DNA of 64,000 bases from Batillaria attramentaria. Lineage: Eukaryota > Mollusca > Gastropoda > Batillariidae. The stretch covers positions 1,225,001 through 1,289,000 of the forward strand of contig JACVVK020000013.1 of assembly GCA_018292915.2 (NCBI GenBank), read 5' to 3'. How positions within the stretch are numbered: position 1 is the first letter of the stretch; every line of letters begins with the position of its first letter. Shown here piece after piece: positions 1 to 10,099 of the stretch. Under the pieces are notes generated by a model. It saw only the letters and a program-made list of their open reading frames with translations, made no database searches and had not been told where the DNA came from. The translations under genes were made by a program, and so were the position numbers.

Positions 1-20
1 TGTTGTTGTTGTTGTTGCTT

Positions 21-80
<60 letters not shown>

Positions 81-166
81 GTTTTTGTTGGTGGTGGTTT
101 TTGTTGTTGTTGTTTTGTTTTGTTTTTTGTTGGTGGTGGTGGTTTTTTGTTTTTGTTTCTTTAACA
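1..166. repeat. GTT / GTTA microsatellite
   Basis: The window opens in (TTG)n, passes into a run of about fourteen GTTA units, then degenerates into T/G-rich sequence with GTTTT and GGT runs. Open frames here (Thr/Lys/Asn runs) are artefacts of the repeat. It lies beyond the 3' end of the minus-strand gene at 293-1769. Confidence 0.9.
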
Positions 167-292
167 AAGTAATCGACCCGCTAAACATGACTACGTGACG
201 AAACGATACGAAACTAATGTGACTAGTACTAATGTTGACAATGAAAAAAAGACTCGTTTTAACAATCAAAGATTGAAATTGACGAAAACAAA

Positions 293-1361
293 TCAGCCAA
301 CCGTGTCGATGGCATCCCCGGGCCACTCATCCAGCAGGCGACTCCGGTAGTGTGTGTTGCACGGCAGAGAACCGTTGAGCGTGAGACAGCCGGGGAGGAG
401 GGAGGCTCGGGCCTGGGGGGTGTCGTCGTGTGTCCCGCTGTCCACATACTTGTCGTAGGCCGACTGGTTGACGCCCGCTGTCAGTCTGCACGCCAGGAAC
501 TGCAGGCCGTCAGCAGCGCTGAACTGGCTGCTTGAGTTGCCTTCTGCATGGCAAGGAGAAGACGGGACGTCCCGTTTTTCTAGGCCACAAAGGCAGCCGG
601 CATGCTGAAGTTTCTCAAAGCCACGTGAACGTAGTTACCATGACCTTTATCCCTGAAAGTAGCTTTACGATTCCTAATTAGGCTCAGCTGGTATAGTTCG
701 CTCGTTACGGGGTGCAAATGTATATCAGTCGTACGCAGGAGGGCCAAATATACACTCCAGTCAACCACAAAAAAGTTATTAAAATGGTAGGAAGAGGTTT
801 AATAAACAAAAAAGTAAAACAGTAAAAACGCTTTGAAAATGTCATAAGAAGTTTCTTAACGTGGGAAAAAGAGTCGAAAAATAGGTTTTGAATAAAGGGT
901 GTCGATACAGGATAAGACAGCATGTACCTGAAGAGACAGGCAAACAGTTGCGGAACGGCTGACCCGGTGAAGGCACACAAACCTCGGCGTCATCACAGAG
1001 CCGCGAGCCGCAGGCGTTGCCCACCGACTGCAAATCAGGACAATGGCACGGCGATTTGGAGTTTCACGAGATTTCAAATGTACTTTTTTTTTCTTTTTTT
1101 TTTTTTAGTCTGGCATTATTGTAAGGAATGTATAAGATTTTGATGACAAGAAACTAGAGCAATTATACGGAATCATCTCTACCGTCGTCAGCATGGGTCA
1201 TACATACATACCGTGACGTGACGTGACGTGACGTGACGTGACACGACACGACACGACACGACACGACAGAGTTGAACAATGCAAAGTCATTGAAATAATT
1301 GAAATTTATTTGAATTACTCCCATTGCATTTTACAGAGACAGGGTCTTTTGTGGGTTTATT

Positions 1362-1407
<46 letters not shown>

Positions 1408-1769
1408 GACAGACAGACAGACAGACAGACAGAGCGGCAGAGAGAGAGAGAGAGAGAGAGAGCATCAGCACCAATGACAAACTAAGTTTAGTGTACCTGT
1501 GAGGCCTCCTCCTGGACCCATCCACAGTCTGCCTCCAGAATGGCCAGGTAGCCAGTGTGAAGCACACAGTTGTGCTCCAAAGGCCGCTTGTAAGAGTAGG
1601 AAAAGTGGGAGCAGCGCCAATGGTATCTACACAAACGACGGCACCTCTCCTCGTTGCTCATCTGGTAGGAACCCAGTGTGTCACCTCTGACTCGAAGACG
1701 AATAAATCCCGTCATAAAATTTAATATGGTCAGGTAAAGAATCAAGAGCCAAAACTGAAAGCTGGCCAT
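293..1769 (-). CDS. Small secreted cysteine-rich PAN/apple-like protein, three exons
   Basis: Three exons on the minus strand join in phase: 1769-1497, 1027-928 and 543-293, giving 207 residues. Exon 1 starts at ATG 1769 with a hydrophobic signal-like segment (MASFQFWLLILYLTILNF) and continues into a Cys-rich module (CRRLCRYHWRCSHFSYSY, then CVLHTG and CGW) spaced like a PAN/apple domain. It ends in phase 0 at CAG/gtacac. Exon 2 begins after tttgcag, encodes a CGSRLCDDAEVCVP segment and ends in phase 1 at TCAG/gtacat. Exon 3 follows a good polypyrimidine acceptor (ccttgccatgcag), needs phase 1, and carries more Cys (LACRLT, PGCLTLNGSLPCNTHYR) before a TGA at 295-293. The phase agreement across both introns is the main support. 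An ATG 57 bases upstream (1826) is in frame but would bury the signal peptide, so I prefer 1769. Exons 2-3 match no family I can name. Role inferred: an extracellular binding protein. Confidence 0.75.
682..760. repeat. Solo arm of an inverted-repeat element
   Basis: The sequence CTCAGCTGGTATAGTTCG followed by a GTGCAAATGTAT block matches both terminal arms of the element at 16329-16951, so it is a decayed solo arm. It lies in the second intron of the minus-strand secreted-protein gene. Confidence 0.6.
1211..1266. repeat. Pentanucleotide repeat (GTGAC)n / (ACGAC)n
   Basis: About five GTGAC units are followed by about six ACACG/ACGAC units, an abrupt switch between two related pentamers. It lies in intron 1 of the minus-strand gene. 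Confidence 0.9.
1361..1462. repeat. (AG)n / (ACAG)n microsatellite
   Basis: A compound AG and AGAC array lies about 35 bases inside intron 1 from the exon 1 donor of the minus-strand secreted-protein gene. In its transcript the array reads CT-rich. Confidence 0.9.
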
Positions 1770-2310
1770 TTTGTGGCAGTTCGTGGATTCTGAACTGTGC
1801 CAGATAGATTGGTGAGTATCTGACAAACAGCTACTGCTTACGACTCCTCAAAGCCTGTTTGATTCCGGCAAAACTGGTTTATCTAGTTATTATTGAAGGG
1901 ACTACCCGTGATCATGTCACGTTGTCTGGTGGGTATTCACTTCAGCGGCGGATAATATGGGGTTAACGGTTTTAGTTCAGAAGAGAATGCTCAACGACTG
2001 AGACCTCTCTCTCTCTCTCTCTCTCTCTCTCGCGTAATTTGTGAACTGCCATTGCAAGGTTGCCTTAATGGAATTGTTACTGTGCATATTGTAAGTTCAT
2101 CTTGTTAATGCTCAAACTGTTCCCCCCGTTCCACCATATGCAACGAAATAAGTCTGTTTAAACCAAACAGTTTTTGATAATTATATCTTCCAGTCCCCAC
2201 AGTGAAGAAACTTATCATACTCCTAAAGGGGCTAAAGCTACCATGTTCATGCTTTTCAGGTCGTTCTCAGCTGTTTTTAGTATCTCATCATCACACCACT
2301 TAAGACACCA

Positions 2311-2519
2311 GGGCCCGTAGTGTGGTTAGCACTTCGCACCATGGTCCCAAACCACACGGACCTCCATGGGCATCATCTTACCATCATCCTCATCTCCATC
2401 ATCATGCATAATAAAAAAAAAATTAAAAAAAATGCCCCAGCTTTCGAGCCCTCCGTGGATTCCACCCATGACCTGGGAGGAACACCACTGAAGTTGGCAA
2501 AACGAGTTGGGGCAGACAA
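2311..2519 (+). mobile_element. SINE family B copy, internally deleted
   Basis: It starts with a tRNA-like head (GGCCCGTAGTGTGGTTAGCAC, an A-box-like segment). It jumps straight to the 3' part (CCTCCATGGGCATCATC, then a CATCAT-rich section, an A-rich patch and TTTCGAGCCCTCCGTGGA), ending near GTTGGGGCAGAC. The middle third found in the 31786-32310 copy is missing. Confidence 0.7.
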
Positions 2520-2636
2520 AAACAACAACAACAATAAACTTATCATACTCCTAAAGGGGCTAGTGCTACCATTTTCATGCTCACAAATCGTTCTGAGCTG
2601 TTTTTTGTGTTATCTATCATCACACCACTTAGACAC

Positions 2637-2962
2637 CAGGGCCCGCATGTAAAAGTCGGGGCTAGGGAGTTTAGCCGCGGGCTAGAGTCTAACCTCGAAC
2701 TAAACTAGCTCTAGGGTTAAATTTTCCGGGTTTTTTTGTTTTTTGTTTTTTTGTTTTTTTGTTTTTGTTGTTGTTTTTGTTGTTTTAAATTAGGAAGCGA
2801 GTCCAATCCAGCAAGGTGCCTGTGCAGTTATAGAACGATTTTTGTCTTTCTTTCTTCGCTTCCTTTTTAATTTAATTTTGTTTCGGGCTTCCTTTTGTCC
2901 TAGTCTGGGTTAGGCCCGTAGCCGTGGGTTAAACGAACCTCGAGTTCTACATACGGGCCCTG
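2637..2962. mobile_element. MITE-like element with CAGGGCCCG termini (copy 1)
   Basis: Its ends are inverted: CAGGGCCCGCATGTA at the left and TACATACGGGCCCTG at the right. Sub-terminal blocks (TTAGCCGCGGGCTA... and ...GGCCCGTAGCCGTGGGTTAA) are also roughly palindromic, and a T-rich tract fills the centre. A second copy lies at 32397-32680. It has no coding capacity, so it is a non-autonomous DNA element; the superfamily is not resolved. Confidence 0.75.
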
Positions 2963-3180
2963 CACAGTGACAGCGTCGGTACCGCTGGCGCTTAGCCATC
3001 GGAAGCGTACTCGGCGATGCGGCGACCACACTGAGCGCTCCAGTAGCGTAGCAACAGTCGTAGAATTTGTATATATACATGTGTGTACTATGTTCGATCC
3101 CTCGCGCAAAGCCTGCACCAACATTGTATTGCATTACGAGCTGTGCTAATCATCAAGATAGAGTGTTTCGAGCGTAGAGG

Positions 3181-3340
3181 GTGTTTGGGGGTTTAACGTC
3201 CTTTTCCACCACATAGGGTGATATCAAGGACGGGGCAACGATGAAAAAGCCAGCACAAATATTTGGCTCCAGCCGGGATCGAACTCACGACCCGAGCATT
3301 AGAAGTCCAACGCTCTACCATTCGACCACCCCGGCTCCCC
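3181..3340 (-). mobile_element. SINE family A (tRNA-derived), 14-bp perfect TSD
   Basis: Read on the minus strand it begins GGGGAGCCGGGGTGGTCGAA, with an A-box-like TGGTCGAATGGTAGAGCG and a B-box-like GGTCGTGAGTTCGATCCC. A conserved body (CAAATATTTGTGCTGGC, TTTTTCATCGTTGCCCCG) and a tail reading CCCCCAAACAC follow. The flanks TTCGAGCGTAGAGG at 3167-3180 and 3341-3354 are identical, so this is a well-preserved retroposition. Confidence 0.92.
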
Positions 3341-3512
3341 TTCGAGCGTAGAGGCACACTCACGAGCGAAACTGTTCCAAAACATAAACTGGTTTATCAA
3401 AACGGGCATTAGCCCGTTTAAACCATGGTATTACTGTAAACAAATTAATTTCGCTGCTGTGTTTGTAAGTTAACTGCTGCTTTAGTGCTACTTCGATTGA
3501 AGGTCCTATCTT

Positions 3513-3943
3513 TTTTTTTTTCTTTCTTTTTTCTTTTGCTGCCCCCAACTCTTTACCAGCTCCAGTGGTGTTTCTCCCAGGTCAAGGTTGGACTCCACGG
3601 AGGGCTCGAAAGCTGGGGCAATTTTTATCATGCATGATAATGGAGATAAGGATGATGGTAGATGATAAACCAGGCCCGGGAAACTACGGCACCTGCGGTG
3701 CCGGCCGTTTAATCATCCACATCATAAGACGTGTCATACCAAGGGAAGCATCCCCAAGATCGCACCCGTGAAGTGGGTGAATCTCGGCTGTGTGGCAACA
3801 GCCTCCCTACTGGGCCCATAGCACACACGCTCTGGGTAGGAGCCGACCTAGGTAGGAAAAATCTCGCTTGCCTCGGCTAGGACTCGTGCCCGGGTCTCCC
3901 GGTCCATGGTCCGAAGTGCTAACCACCACACTACGGGGGCTGG
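3513..3943 (-). mobile_element. SINE family B, 15-bp perfect TSD
   Basis: On the minus strand it starts AGCCCCCGTAGTGTGGTGGT, with the A-box-like TAGTGTGGTGGTTAGCAC. A degraded B-box region, the conserved TCGGCTCCTACCCAGAG block and a GCACCGCAGGTGCCG block follow, and it ends in an A/G-rich tail. The flanks TGAAGGTCCTATCTT at 3498-3512 and 3944-3958 are identical. Compared with the copy at 31786, a piece between the GATGATGG and CCAGGCCCGGGAA blocks is deleted. Confidence 0.88.
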
Positions 3944-4231
3944 TGAAGGTCCTATCTTAGGGTTCTCTTGTGATTGTCCACGATTGTTCATGTATAACTA
4001 TGTTCTAGCCCGAGTGTCGTAGATAAATTCACTCATGTACATGTATTAGTATTCTTAATCCACGCTCTTTACGGTGACACTTATCTGAATGTTTCTTTTT
4101 AATTAAAATTATTTCAGTATCTATTATTTTCATGTTTTAGGACAAACTAGAAGGGAAGTTTCTGATTAATTTTTATCAGAGAATCAAGTTATATTGAACT
4201 GAAATGGACTGCCTCAAAATGCCATCACCGT

Positions 4232-4413
4232 GAGTGAGTGAGTGTGAGTGTTTGGGGGTTAACAAAACGTCCTTTTCCACCACATACGGGTGATATCAAA
4301 GACGGGGCAACGATGAAAAAGCCAGCACAAATATTTGGCCCCAGCCGGGATACGAACTCACGACCCGAGCATTAGAAGTCCAACGCTCTACTATTCGGCC
4401 ACCCCGGCTCCCC
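4232..4413 (-). mobile_element. SINE family A, 12-bp perfect TSD
   Basis: Same family as 3181-3340, with the tRNA-like head at the right end (reverse complement of ATTCGGCCACCCCGGCTCCC). A (GTGA)n-like tail lies at the left. The flanks TGCCATCACCGT at 4220-4231 and 4414-4425 are identical. The body carries a small insertion (TTAACAAAACGTCC). Confidence 0.9.
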
Positions 4414-4488
4414 TGCCATCACCGTAAAAAGATACAAGATTTATTTTCCCGTCCTCGAGAAAATGTATAATTAGTGGTGGCATTTTCA

Positions 4489-4490
4489 CG

Positions 4491-4522
<32 letters not shown>
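4489..4522. repeat. (GTT)n microsatellite
   Basis: About eleven GTT units. The surrounding 4414-4760 stretch is AT-rich and shows nothing else I can identify. Confidence 0.9.
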
Positions 4523-4524
<2 letters not shown>

Positions 4525-4767
4525 AGGATATGTGCCTCATGGCCTGCTGAAATAAACAAATTGTATATAGTATACATGTAAAAAAAAAAAACTTAATTGT
4601 TAATATAATTATTACTCAAAAATTTTCACAGTGCTGGAATAAGAAAACTTAGGGCCTAAAAGAAGGACATAGAAATCAGTTCTCACACATTAGCATCATC
4701 ACACTTCTAACCACACACTCAAGAAACGGTATAATTATTGCTGCTTGTGATATTTTGACGTTCTTCT

Positions 4768-4986
4768 CTTCTTCTTCATTTTTTTTGTTTATTTATTTTT
4801 ATTTATTTTATTTTATTTTGGGGGGGGAGGGGGGGGGGTGGTGGTGGTGGTTTTGTTTTTGTGTTGTTTGTTGGGGTTTTTGTTTTGTTTTTGGTGTTTT
4901 TGTTTTGTTTTGTTTGTTTGTTTTTCTTTTTTGGGTGTGTGTGTTTGTTTGTTTGTTTGTTTGTTTGTTTGTTTGGTTGTTGTTGT

Positions 4987-5031
<45 letters not shown>

Positions 5032-5045
5032 GCGTGTGTGTGTGT
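4768..5045. repeat. Compound T/G-rich microsatellite
   Basis: Runs of TTTA, G-only, GGT, GTTTT, TTTG and finally (TG)n. On the minus strand this reads as His/Thr/Gln-rich frames, which are repeat artefacts. Confidence 0.9.
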
Positions 5046-5273
5046 TTTCTTCTTTTGGGGGGAGAGAGGGGGGGTGCACGTGGTTGTGATGATTGGGAGC
5101 ATTCTTCTGCAAACCCCTCCCTCTTTCCTACATCCGCCCCTGTTTCAGGCTGCCTACATGAGCGTGTTAATTCTGGAGAATCCAACCTGTCGATGATACA
5201 CGTGAAACATGATCTATATCTGATTCACACGGGTCTGACTTCACACAGAGCACCGCAAAATGGTTTATCGACT

Positions 5274-5592
5274 CTTGTGCTTTGCTTAGTGTGTGTGTGT
5301 GTGGGGGGGGGGGGGGCAGGTGCATAAATAGTTGATGACTCGGTGTCACTTTGGTTCTGGATCCAATGCAGCTTATGTGTCGGGATGTTTCGCAATTGGC
5401 TGACCAGGTTTTTTTTTTTTTTTCTTTTTAAGCCCCCCCCCCCCCCCCCTACAATACCTCTGCTCGGTTCAGTTTCTGGCCGTCACGTGGATCCCCCCCC
5501 CCCCCCTACAGTACTTCTGCTCGGTTCAGTTTCTGGCCGTCACGTGGATGCTGGGACGATTTTCTCCGAGTCATCAACTATTTATGCACCTG

Positions 5593-5624
<32 letters not shown>

Positions 5625-5638
5625 AAGCAAAGCACAAG
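5274..5638. repeat. Large inverted repeat with C/G tracts in each arm
   Basis: The left arm at 5274-5343 (CTTGTGCTTTGCTTAG, a GT run, a G tract, GCAGGTGCATAAATAGTT) is repeated in reverse complement at 5566-5638. The arms differ mainly in GT and G/C tract length. The loop of about 220 bases holds a direct repeat of roughly 42 bases (CTCTGCTCGGTTCAG...CACGTGGAT) twice. It may be a small foldback element. Confidence 0.8.
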
Positions 5639-5907
5639 AACAGAAGCAATAACCAACCAATATTTCTCAACGGTAAAAGCCGTAGGCGAGTAGCCAATTT
5701 CGGAAACTTCCCGTCGTTACTTCACAAACGGAAAGGAGGGGGGGGGGGAGCTGGTTGTTAGGGGTCTGCAGAAAGCAGGAAACACAGAAGATGACGAGAA
5801 AGAGAAATAGAGTAGTTAACATAAAGCCCACAGCCAACCAACCGACCTGGGAGTGATGCTCTCAGTGGAAGTCACCATGGGTAAGCTGTACCATTGAAGA
5901 GTTGTCA

Positions 5908-6041
5908 GGGGTGGGTGGGTGGGTGTTTGGGAGTTTAACGTCCTTTTCCACCACATAAGGGTGATATCAAAGGCGGGTCAGCGAGAAAAAAGGCCAGCAC
6001 AAATATTTGGCCTCAGCCGGGATTCGAACTCACGACCCGGG
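5908..6041 (-). mobile_element. SINE family A, 5'-truncated
   Basis: The body and tail of family A are present, but the copy stops within the tRNA-like head just after the B box (GGGTCGTGAGTTCGAATCCC on the minus strand). Flanks CATTGAAGAGTTGTCA and CATTGAAAGAGTTGTCA form a near-perfect target-site duplication. Confidence 0.85.
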
Positions 6042-6067
6042 CATTGAAAGAGTTGTCATGGACATAA

Positions 6068-6245
6068 GAGAAGCGAGGATGGCCGAATGACAGAGCGTTG
6101 GACTTTCAACTGATTTTCGTGTCGTGAGTTCGAATCCCGGCTGGGGCCAAATATTTGTTCTGGCCTTTTCCTCGTTGCCCTGTCTTTGATATCACACTTA
6201 CGTGGTGGAAAAGGGCGTTTAACTGGCAAACACCCACCCACCTTG
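6068..6245 (+). mobile_element. SINE family A, plus orientation
   Basis: The head reads AGCGAGGATGGCCGAATGAC, followed by a B box (GTCGTGAGTTCGAATCCC), the CAAATATTTGTTCTGGCC body and the CAAACACCCACCCACC tail. It is more diverged than most copies. It lies about 25 bases from the opposite-orientation copy at 5908-6041, forming an inverted pair. Confidence 0.85.
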
Positions 6246-7039
6246 TCCAAAGTGCATCTGCCTCAATCAGTTTAAAAGGTTGCCCTGAGAAGAAGGTATA
6301 TAATTATGCGTTCTGGGGCTTGCCAAGAGTACCGTGTACCTCTGAAGTTGCCGTGGGTTTACACAATGTTTTTGTTGTATGTTTACTTGTTTATTTAGGA
6401 AAGAGCCAAATCTGTCTATAAAATTTAGACACCTCAAGTAATACGGACTATCCTCGACCTCTGTATGTTCGATGTACAAAGAAGTGAAACTGACGTGTTT
6501 ATCATTTAAACCGGAAAGATTTTTTAATTTTTTTTTTAATTTACACCTTGTTTTATTGTCTTCCATTTTATTTTAGTCTGGCGAAGAAGGGCCTTGATTA
6601 GCCGCGAAATAGTCTTTGTTGCTTGCGCGGCGTTAAGCCCTAAGTAACTAATTACATGTAACTGTTTGTTTAGGACCAAAATCACACGTCATCAAGTCTG
6701 GGTGAGCACTTCCCCACTACTCTTATCGACAAGGTCATGAGGATTCATGGATACAGCGGGAAGACTTCTCTACGAACGTTTGAATGAGAGCGTGGGTGCA
6801 AACTATACTCCTGAAAGCTGTGTTCATTGAGGTGTGCATTTTGAAAGTTGTGGGTAATAATAATAATGACAATAATAAATCACATTTCTAAAGCGCAATT
6901 CTTGGCAGACAACTCATTGCGCATTCACACATCACTCACAAGCACATAAAACACATCCTTACACAGCAGGTACTACGGCGGCAATCAGTAAAATGCCAGT
7001 TGGAAGAGGTAGATTATAGCTCTGATTTGAAAGAAGCCA

Positions 7040-7345
7040 AAGTAGGTTGCTCAGTGTCTCTCGCTAGCGGGCAGCGAGTTCCAGATTATAAGGGTAGCAG
7101 AGCGCGGGAAAGAGGGTTGGCCAAAAGATTTCAAATACTGCCTAGGAACTTTGAGGATCTTTACACTGGATGAGCGGAGGGTACGTGACGCCGGATTGTA
7201 TGTGGATAGTGAAGCGGACAGATAGGTACGGTAAAGTACCATCGAAATGACGATACGCCAGAACTGCTAGTTTGTACTGAATACGGAAACTGACTTGCAA
7301 CCAGTGAAAGGAATATATGTTACAGTGAATTTGTGTAATCAGGGA
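7040..7345 (-). mobile_element. CR1/Jockey-like LINE, 3' end of the reverse-transcriptase ORF (broken)
   Basis: The minus strand reads HWLQVSFRIQYKLAVLAYRH, then DGTLPYLS in one frame. After a frameshift it continues LSASLSTYNPASRTLRSSS, LKVPRQYLKSFGQPSF and WNSLPASERH. This is the typical extreme C-terminus of CR1/Jockey-type non-LTR polyproteins. No catalytic domain remains: it is a 5'-truncated, frameshifted copy. Confidence 0.8.
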
Positions 7346-7475
7346 TTTCATGAAATCCCTAAAATTTTCAGTAAGTTCATGTAATTACTGTTTCACTCGG
7401 GGATTTCATGAAATCCCTAAAATTTCCAGGGATTTCATGAAATCCCTGATTTCAAGGGCCAGGGATTTCAGGAAA
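7342..7475. repeat. Cluster of an 18-bp perfect palindrome
   Basis: The palindrome GGGATTTCATGAAATCCC occurs at 7342-7359, 7399-7416 and 7429-7446, with a decayed fourth copy (GGGATTTCAGGAAATCAC) just after. It is separated by TAAAATTT-like spacers. The same palindrome recurs at 11049-11066. Confidence 0.85.
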
Positions 7476-8159
7476 TCACTGACCCATAATTTTCTTAAGC
7501 CGAACACAGGAGTGCATCCCGTTCAACTAATCTTTTGTGGGTTTTTTTAAGGACAGACATGGTAAAGAAAGTAAACACATAGAGGTACATCTCAAACAAC
7601 TCAAACATTTGAGATAATCAGTAAAAATAATAAATACATGCAAGTGTATCTGACGGAACTCTACATTTAAGACAGCCACAGTATAAAACAAAACATACAA
7701 GTTCTCACAGTAGAAGATACAAAATAAATAAAAAATGCAAGTACATTTCGCGCAACCAATATGTAAGATAGTTACAGTAAAAGAAGAAAAAAAAATGTGC
7801 AAGTTCATTTCGCACAACTCATACGTGTACGATGACCATAGGTTTTTGGTTTTTTTTTAAATGATAAAACAAGCGAGTACATTTCGCGCAACTCATACAT
7901 GTAAGATGTCACAGTAAAATCCATCTTCGAAAACCATGCACTAGCGTAGGACTTGGGGAGGGGTGGGTGGGGCGAGAGTATCTGTTCGTCCCCTCGTATT
8001 CTTGGTGCTGAAAATGTTGTCAAAATAATTTTATGTGTACCTCAAATACTGGAAATGACGTAATAGATCTCCTCAGGTGAAAGGTATTTATTGACTGAAA
8101 TGGAATAATGAAAATCCCCGCTCCCCTGTTGTTAGAATTTTCGAGCCTCTGCTCAACCC

Positions 8160-8190
<31 letters not shown>

Positions 8191-8610
8191 CCCTTCCCCT
8201 CCCCCCTTCCGTGAAGCAAATTTACTTGGTCAGGAGATAATAGTCGTTCTGCTCTTTCTCTGACCACTAGCAGCAGCAGATTTCACACTCTCCACGAGTT
8301 TGTAGTAGTCTTCTTTTGGAATCAGATATTTGTGGTGTGTTTGGTAGCGTGCAAATAGCTCCGCTTTGAAAGTCTCTTCTATGCTGGATTGAGACATGCT
8401 TGCAGTGGAGTGGTAGGCAGTTGTAAGTACATGTAGCAGACTGCAGTGTTAGTGTACCCTCGTAAACGTGCAGTTTCATCAGTCAAAAGAAATTACTGTT
8501 TGTGTACAGAGTTGTCACATGGTGAGAATGCTGTGGTGAGCTGCTGCTAAGACTGAAATTTCAGGGTCTAGGCAATTCTGAACTTGTCATCTGATCTACG
8601 AGTGATTTTT

Positions 8611-8664
8611 TTCTGCCCTAACTCTTTGCCAGCGTCCACTGGGATACTGCGCTATATAAAAACA

Positions 8665-8698
<34 letters not shown>

Positions 8699-9115
8699 CA
8701 GTGATGTTCCTCCCAGGTCATGGAGTGGAATCCACGGAGGGCACGAAAGCTGGGGCATTTTCTAAAAAATATGATTGAGCACTGATGATGATGGAGATGA
8801 GGATGATGGTAAGATGATGTTATGGAGGTCCGTGTGGTTTGGGACTGCGGGACAGGGCTGCATTTCACGCTTCCTGTCATAAATATCCCGGAGTTAACCA
8901 GGCCCTGGAACTACGGCACCTGCGGTGCCGATGTGTAATTATCCACATCATAGGATGTGTCATACATCCCGAAAGTCGCACCCGTGAAGTGGATGAATCA
9001 CGGCTGTGTGGCAATGGCCTCCACATTAGGCCCATAGCACACCTGCTCTGGGTAGGAGCCGACCTAGGTAGGAAAAATGTCTCTTGCCTCTGCTGGGACT
9101 CGAACCCGAAACCAG
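8611..9115 (-). mobile_element. SINE family B copy interrupted by a LINE-tail fragment
   Basis: Family B body and conserved blocks (CAGGTGCCGTAGTTCC, TCGGCTCCTACCCAGAG on the minus strand) are present, but the tRNA-like head is lost at the right end. The 3' part is interrupted near 8634-8700 by GGGATACTGCGCTATATA followed by (TTA)n, which looks like a CR1-type 3' tail. Confidence 0.75.
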
Positions 9116-9231
9116 ACAGAAGGGCGAAACAGAGACATCGCCAACTTGAACACAAACTGAGCCAAAAAGAGAGGAAAGAAGAAAAAAGGAAAAAAAAAAA
9201 AAAAAAAAAAAGCGTCAAAACAACAACAACC

Positions 9232-9870
9232 GTGAACTCAAACAAGGCGACTGCATCAAAAACGAACAGAAACGACCTCTGGTGGCGACCATAACGCGTC
9301 AGCACCACTGTCAACGACAACAGTGAACACAAACAAGGCAACTGCATCAAAACCGGACGAAACGTCTGGCGGCGATCATCAGTATCGTCGAGGAAGAAAG
9401 ACAGCGACAGCTCCAACAACAACAACAACAACAGTGAACTCAAACAAGGCGACTGCATCAAAAACGGACAGAAACGACTTCTGGCGGCGATCATAACGGC
9501 GAGGAAGAGCGACGGCACCACTGCCACCACCACCAGCAACTAGAACAACAACAACAACAGTGAACTTAAACAAGGCGACTGCATCAAAAACGGACATAAA
9601 TGACTTCTGGCGGCGATCAGAACGGCGAGGAAGAGCGACAGCGACGGCACCACTGCCACCACCACCAGCAACTAGAACAACAACAACAACAGTGAACTTA
9701 AACAAGGCGACGGCATCAAGAAACGAACAGGAACAACTTCTGGCGGCGATCACAACGGCGAGGAAGAGAGGAGCACCACCACCACAACCACCAACAGTAA
9801 CATTGAACTCAAACAAGGCGACTACATCAAAAACGGACATAAACGACTTCTGACGGCGACCATAACAGCG
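9232..9870. repeat. Irregular minisatellite, six units of about 91-129 bp
   Basis: Units begin GTGAACTCAAACAAGGCGAC at about 9232, 9323, 9434, 9561, 9690 and 9800. Each carries ACTTCTGGCGGCGATCA and AGCGAGGAAGAG blocks and a variable (CAA)n or (CCA)n spacer. The minus strand stays open through most of the array (repeated FDAVALFEFTVVVV units). With no initiation context or flanking exon, I treat those frames as artefacts of unit lengths near multiples of three. Confidence 0.85.
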
Positions 9871-9883
9871 AGGAAGAGACACA

Positions 9884-10098
9884 ATCGGCTACTCTACAAG
9901 GCCCCACCACTTCCAGAGGAAGGGGCATGACTCTCCCTCAAAAGGGTTGGTTTTCAAACTGTAAAGGAACGGGTTCCCAAACCCAACGGTAAACACACCG
10001 GTACACAATCGGCTACTCGGTGAGGCCCAACTACCTCCATAGGAGGGATCATATTTCTCCCTTAAAGGGTTGAATTTTCGATCTGTAAGAATCAAGGG
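9884..10098. repeat. Two diverged direct copies, about 118 bp apart
   Basis: ACAATCGGCTACTC followed by GGCCC-AC-ACTTCCA-AGGA and a CTCCCT-AAAGGGTTG block occurs at about 9889 and again at about 10007, both with AAATTTTC- or TTTTCAAACTGTAA-like continuations. It is an old tandem duplication adjoining the minisatellite. Confidence 0.6.
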
Positions 10099-10099
10099 G

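Noticed and set aside
3181..3340. Possible genuine tRNA genes at the SINE heads
   Set aside because: The heads have A- and B-box-like segments, but each is followed by the same SINE body and bounded by target duplications, and the acceptor stems do not pair properly.
4768..5196. Several 80-190-codon frames rich in Cys/Val/Phe or His/Thr/Gln
   Set aside because: They lie wholly in GT, GTTT and G-run microsatellites; composition follows the repeat unit and there is no splice or start context.
8877..9882. Two minus-strand frames of 167 and 220 codons with repeated FDAVALFEF units
   Set aside because: They coincide with the minisatellite and the SINE B body; no domain and no start context supports translation.
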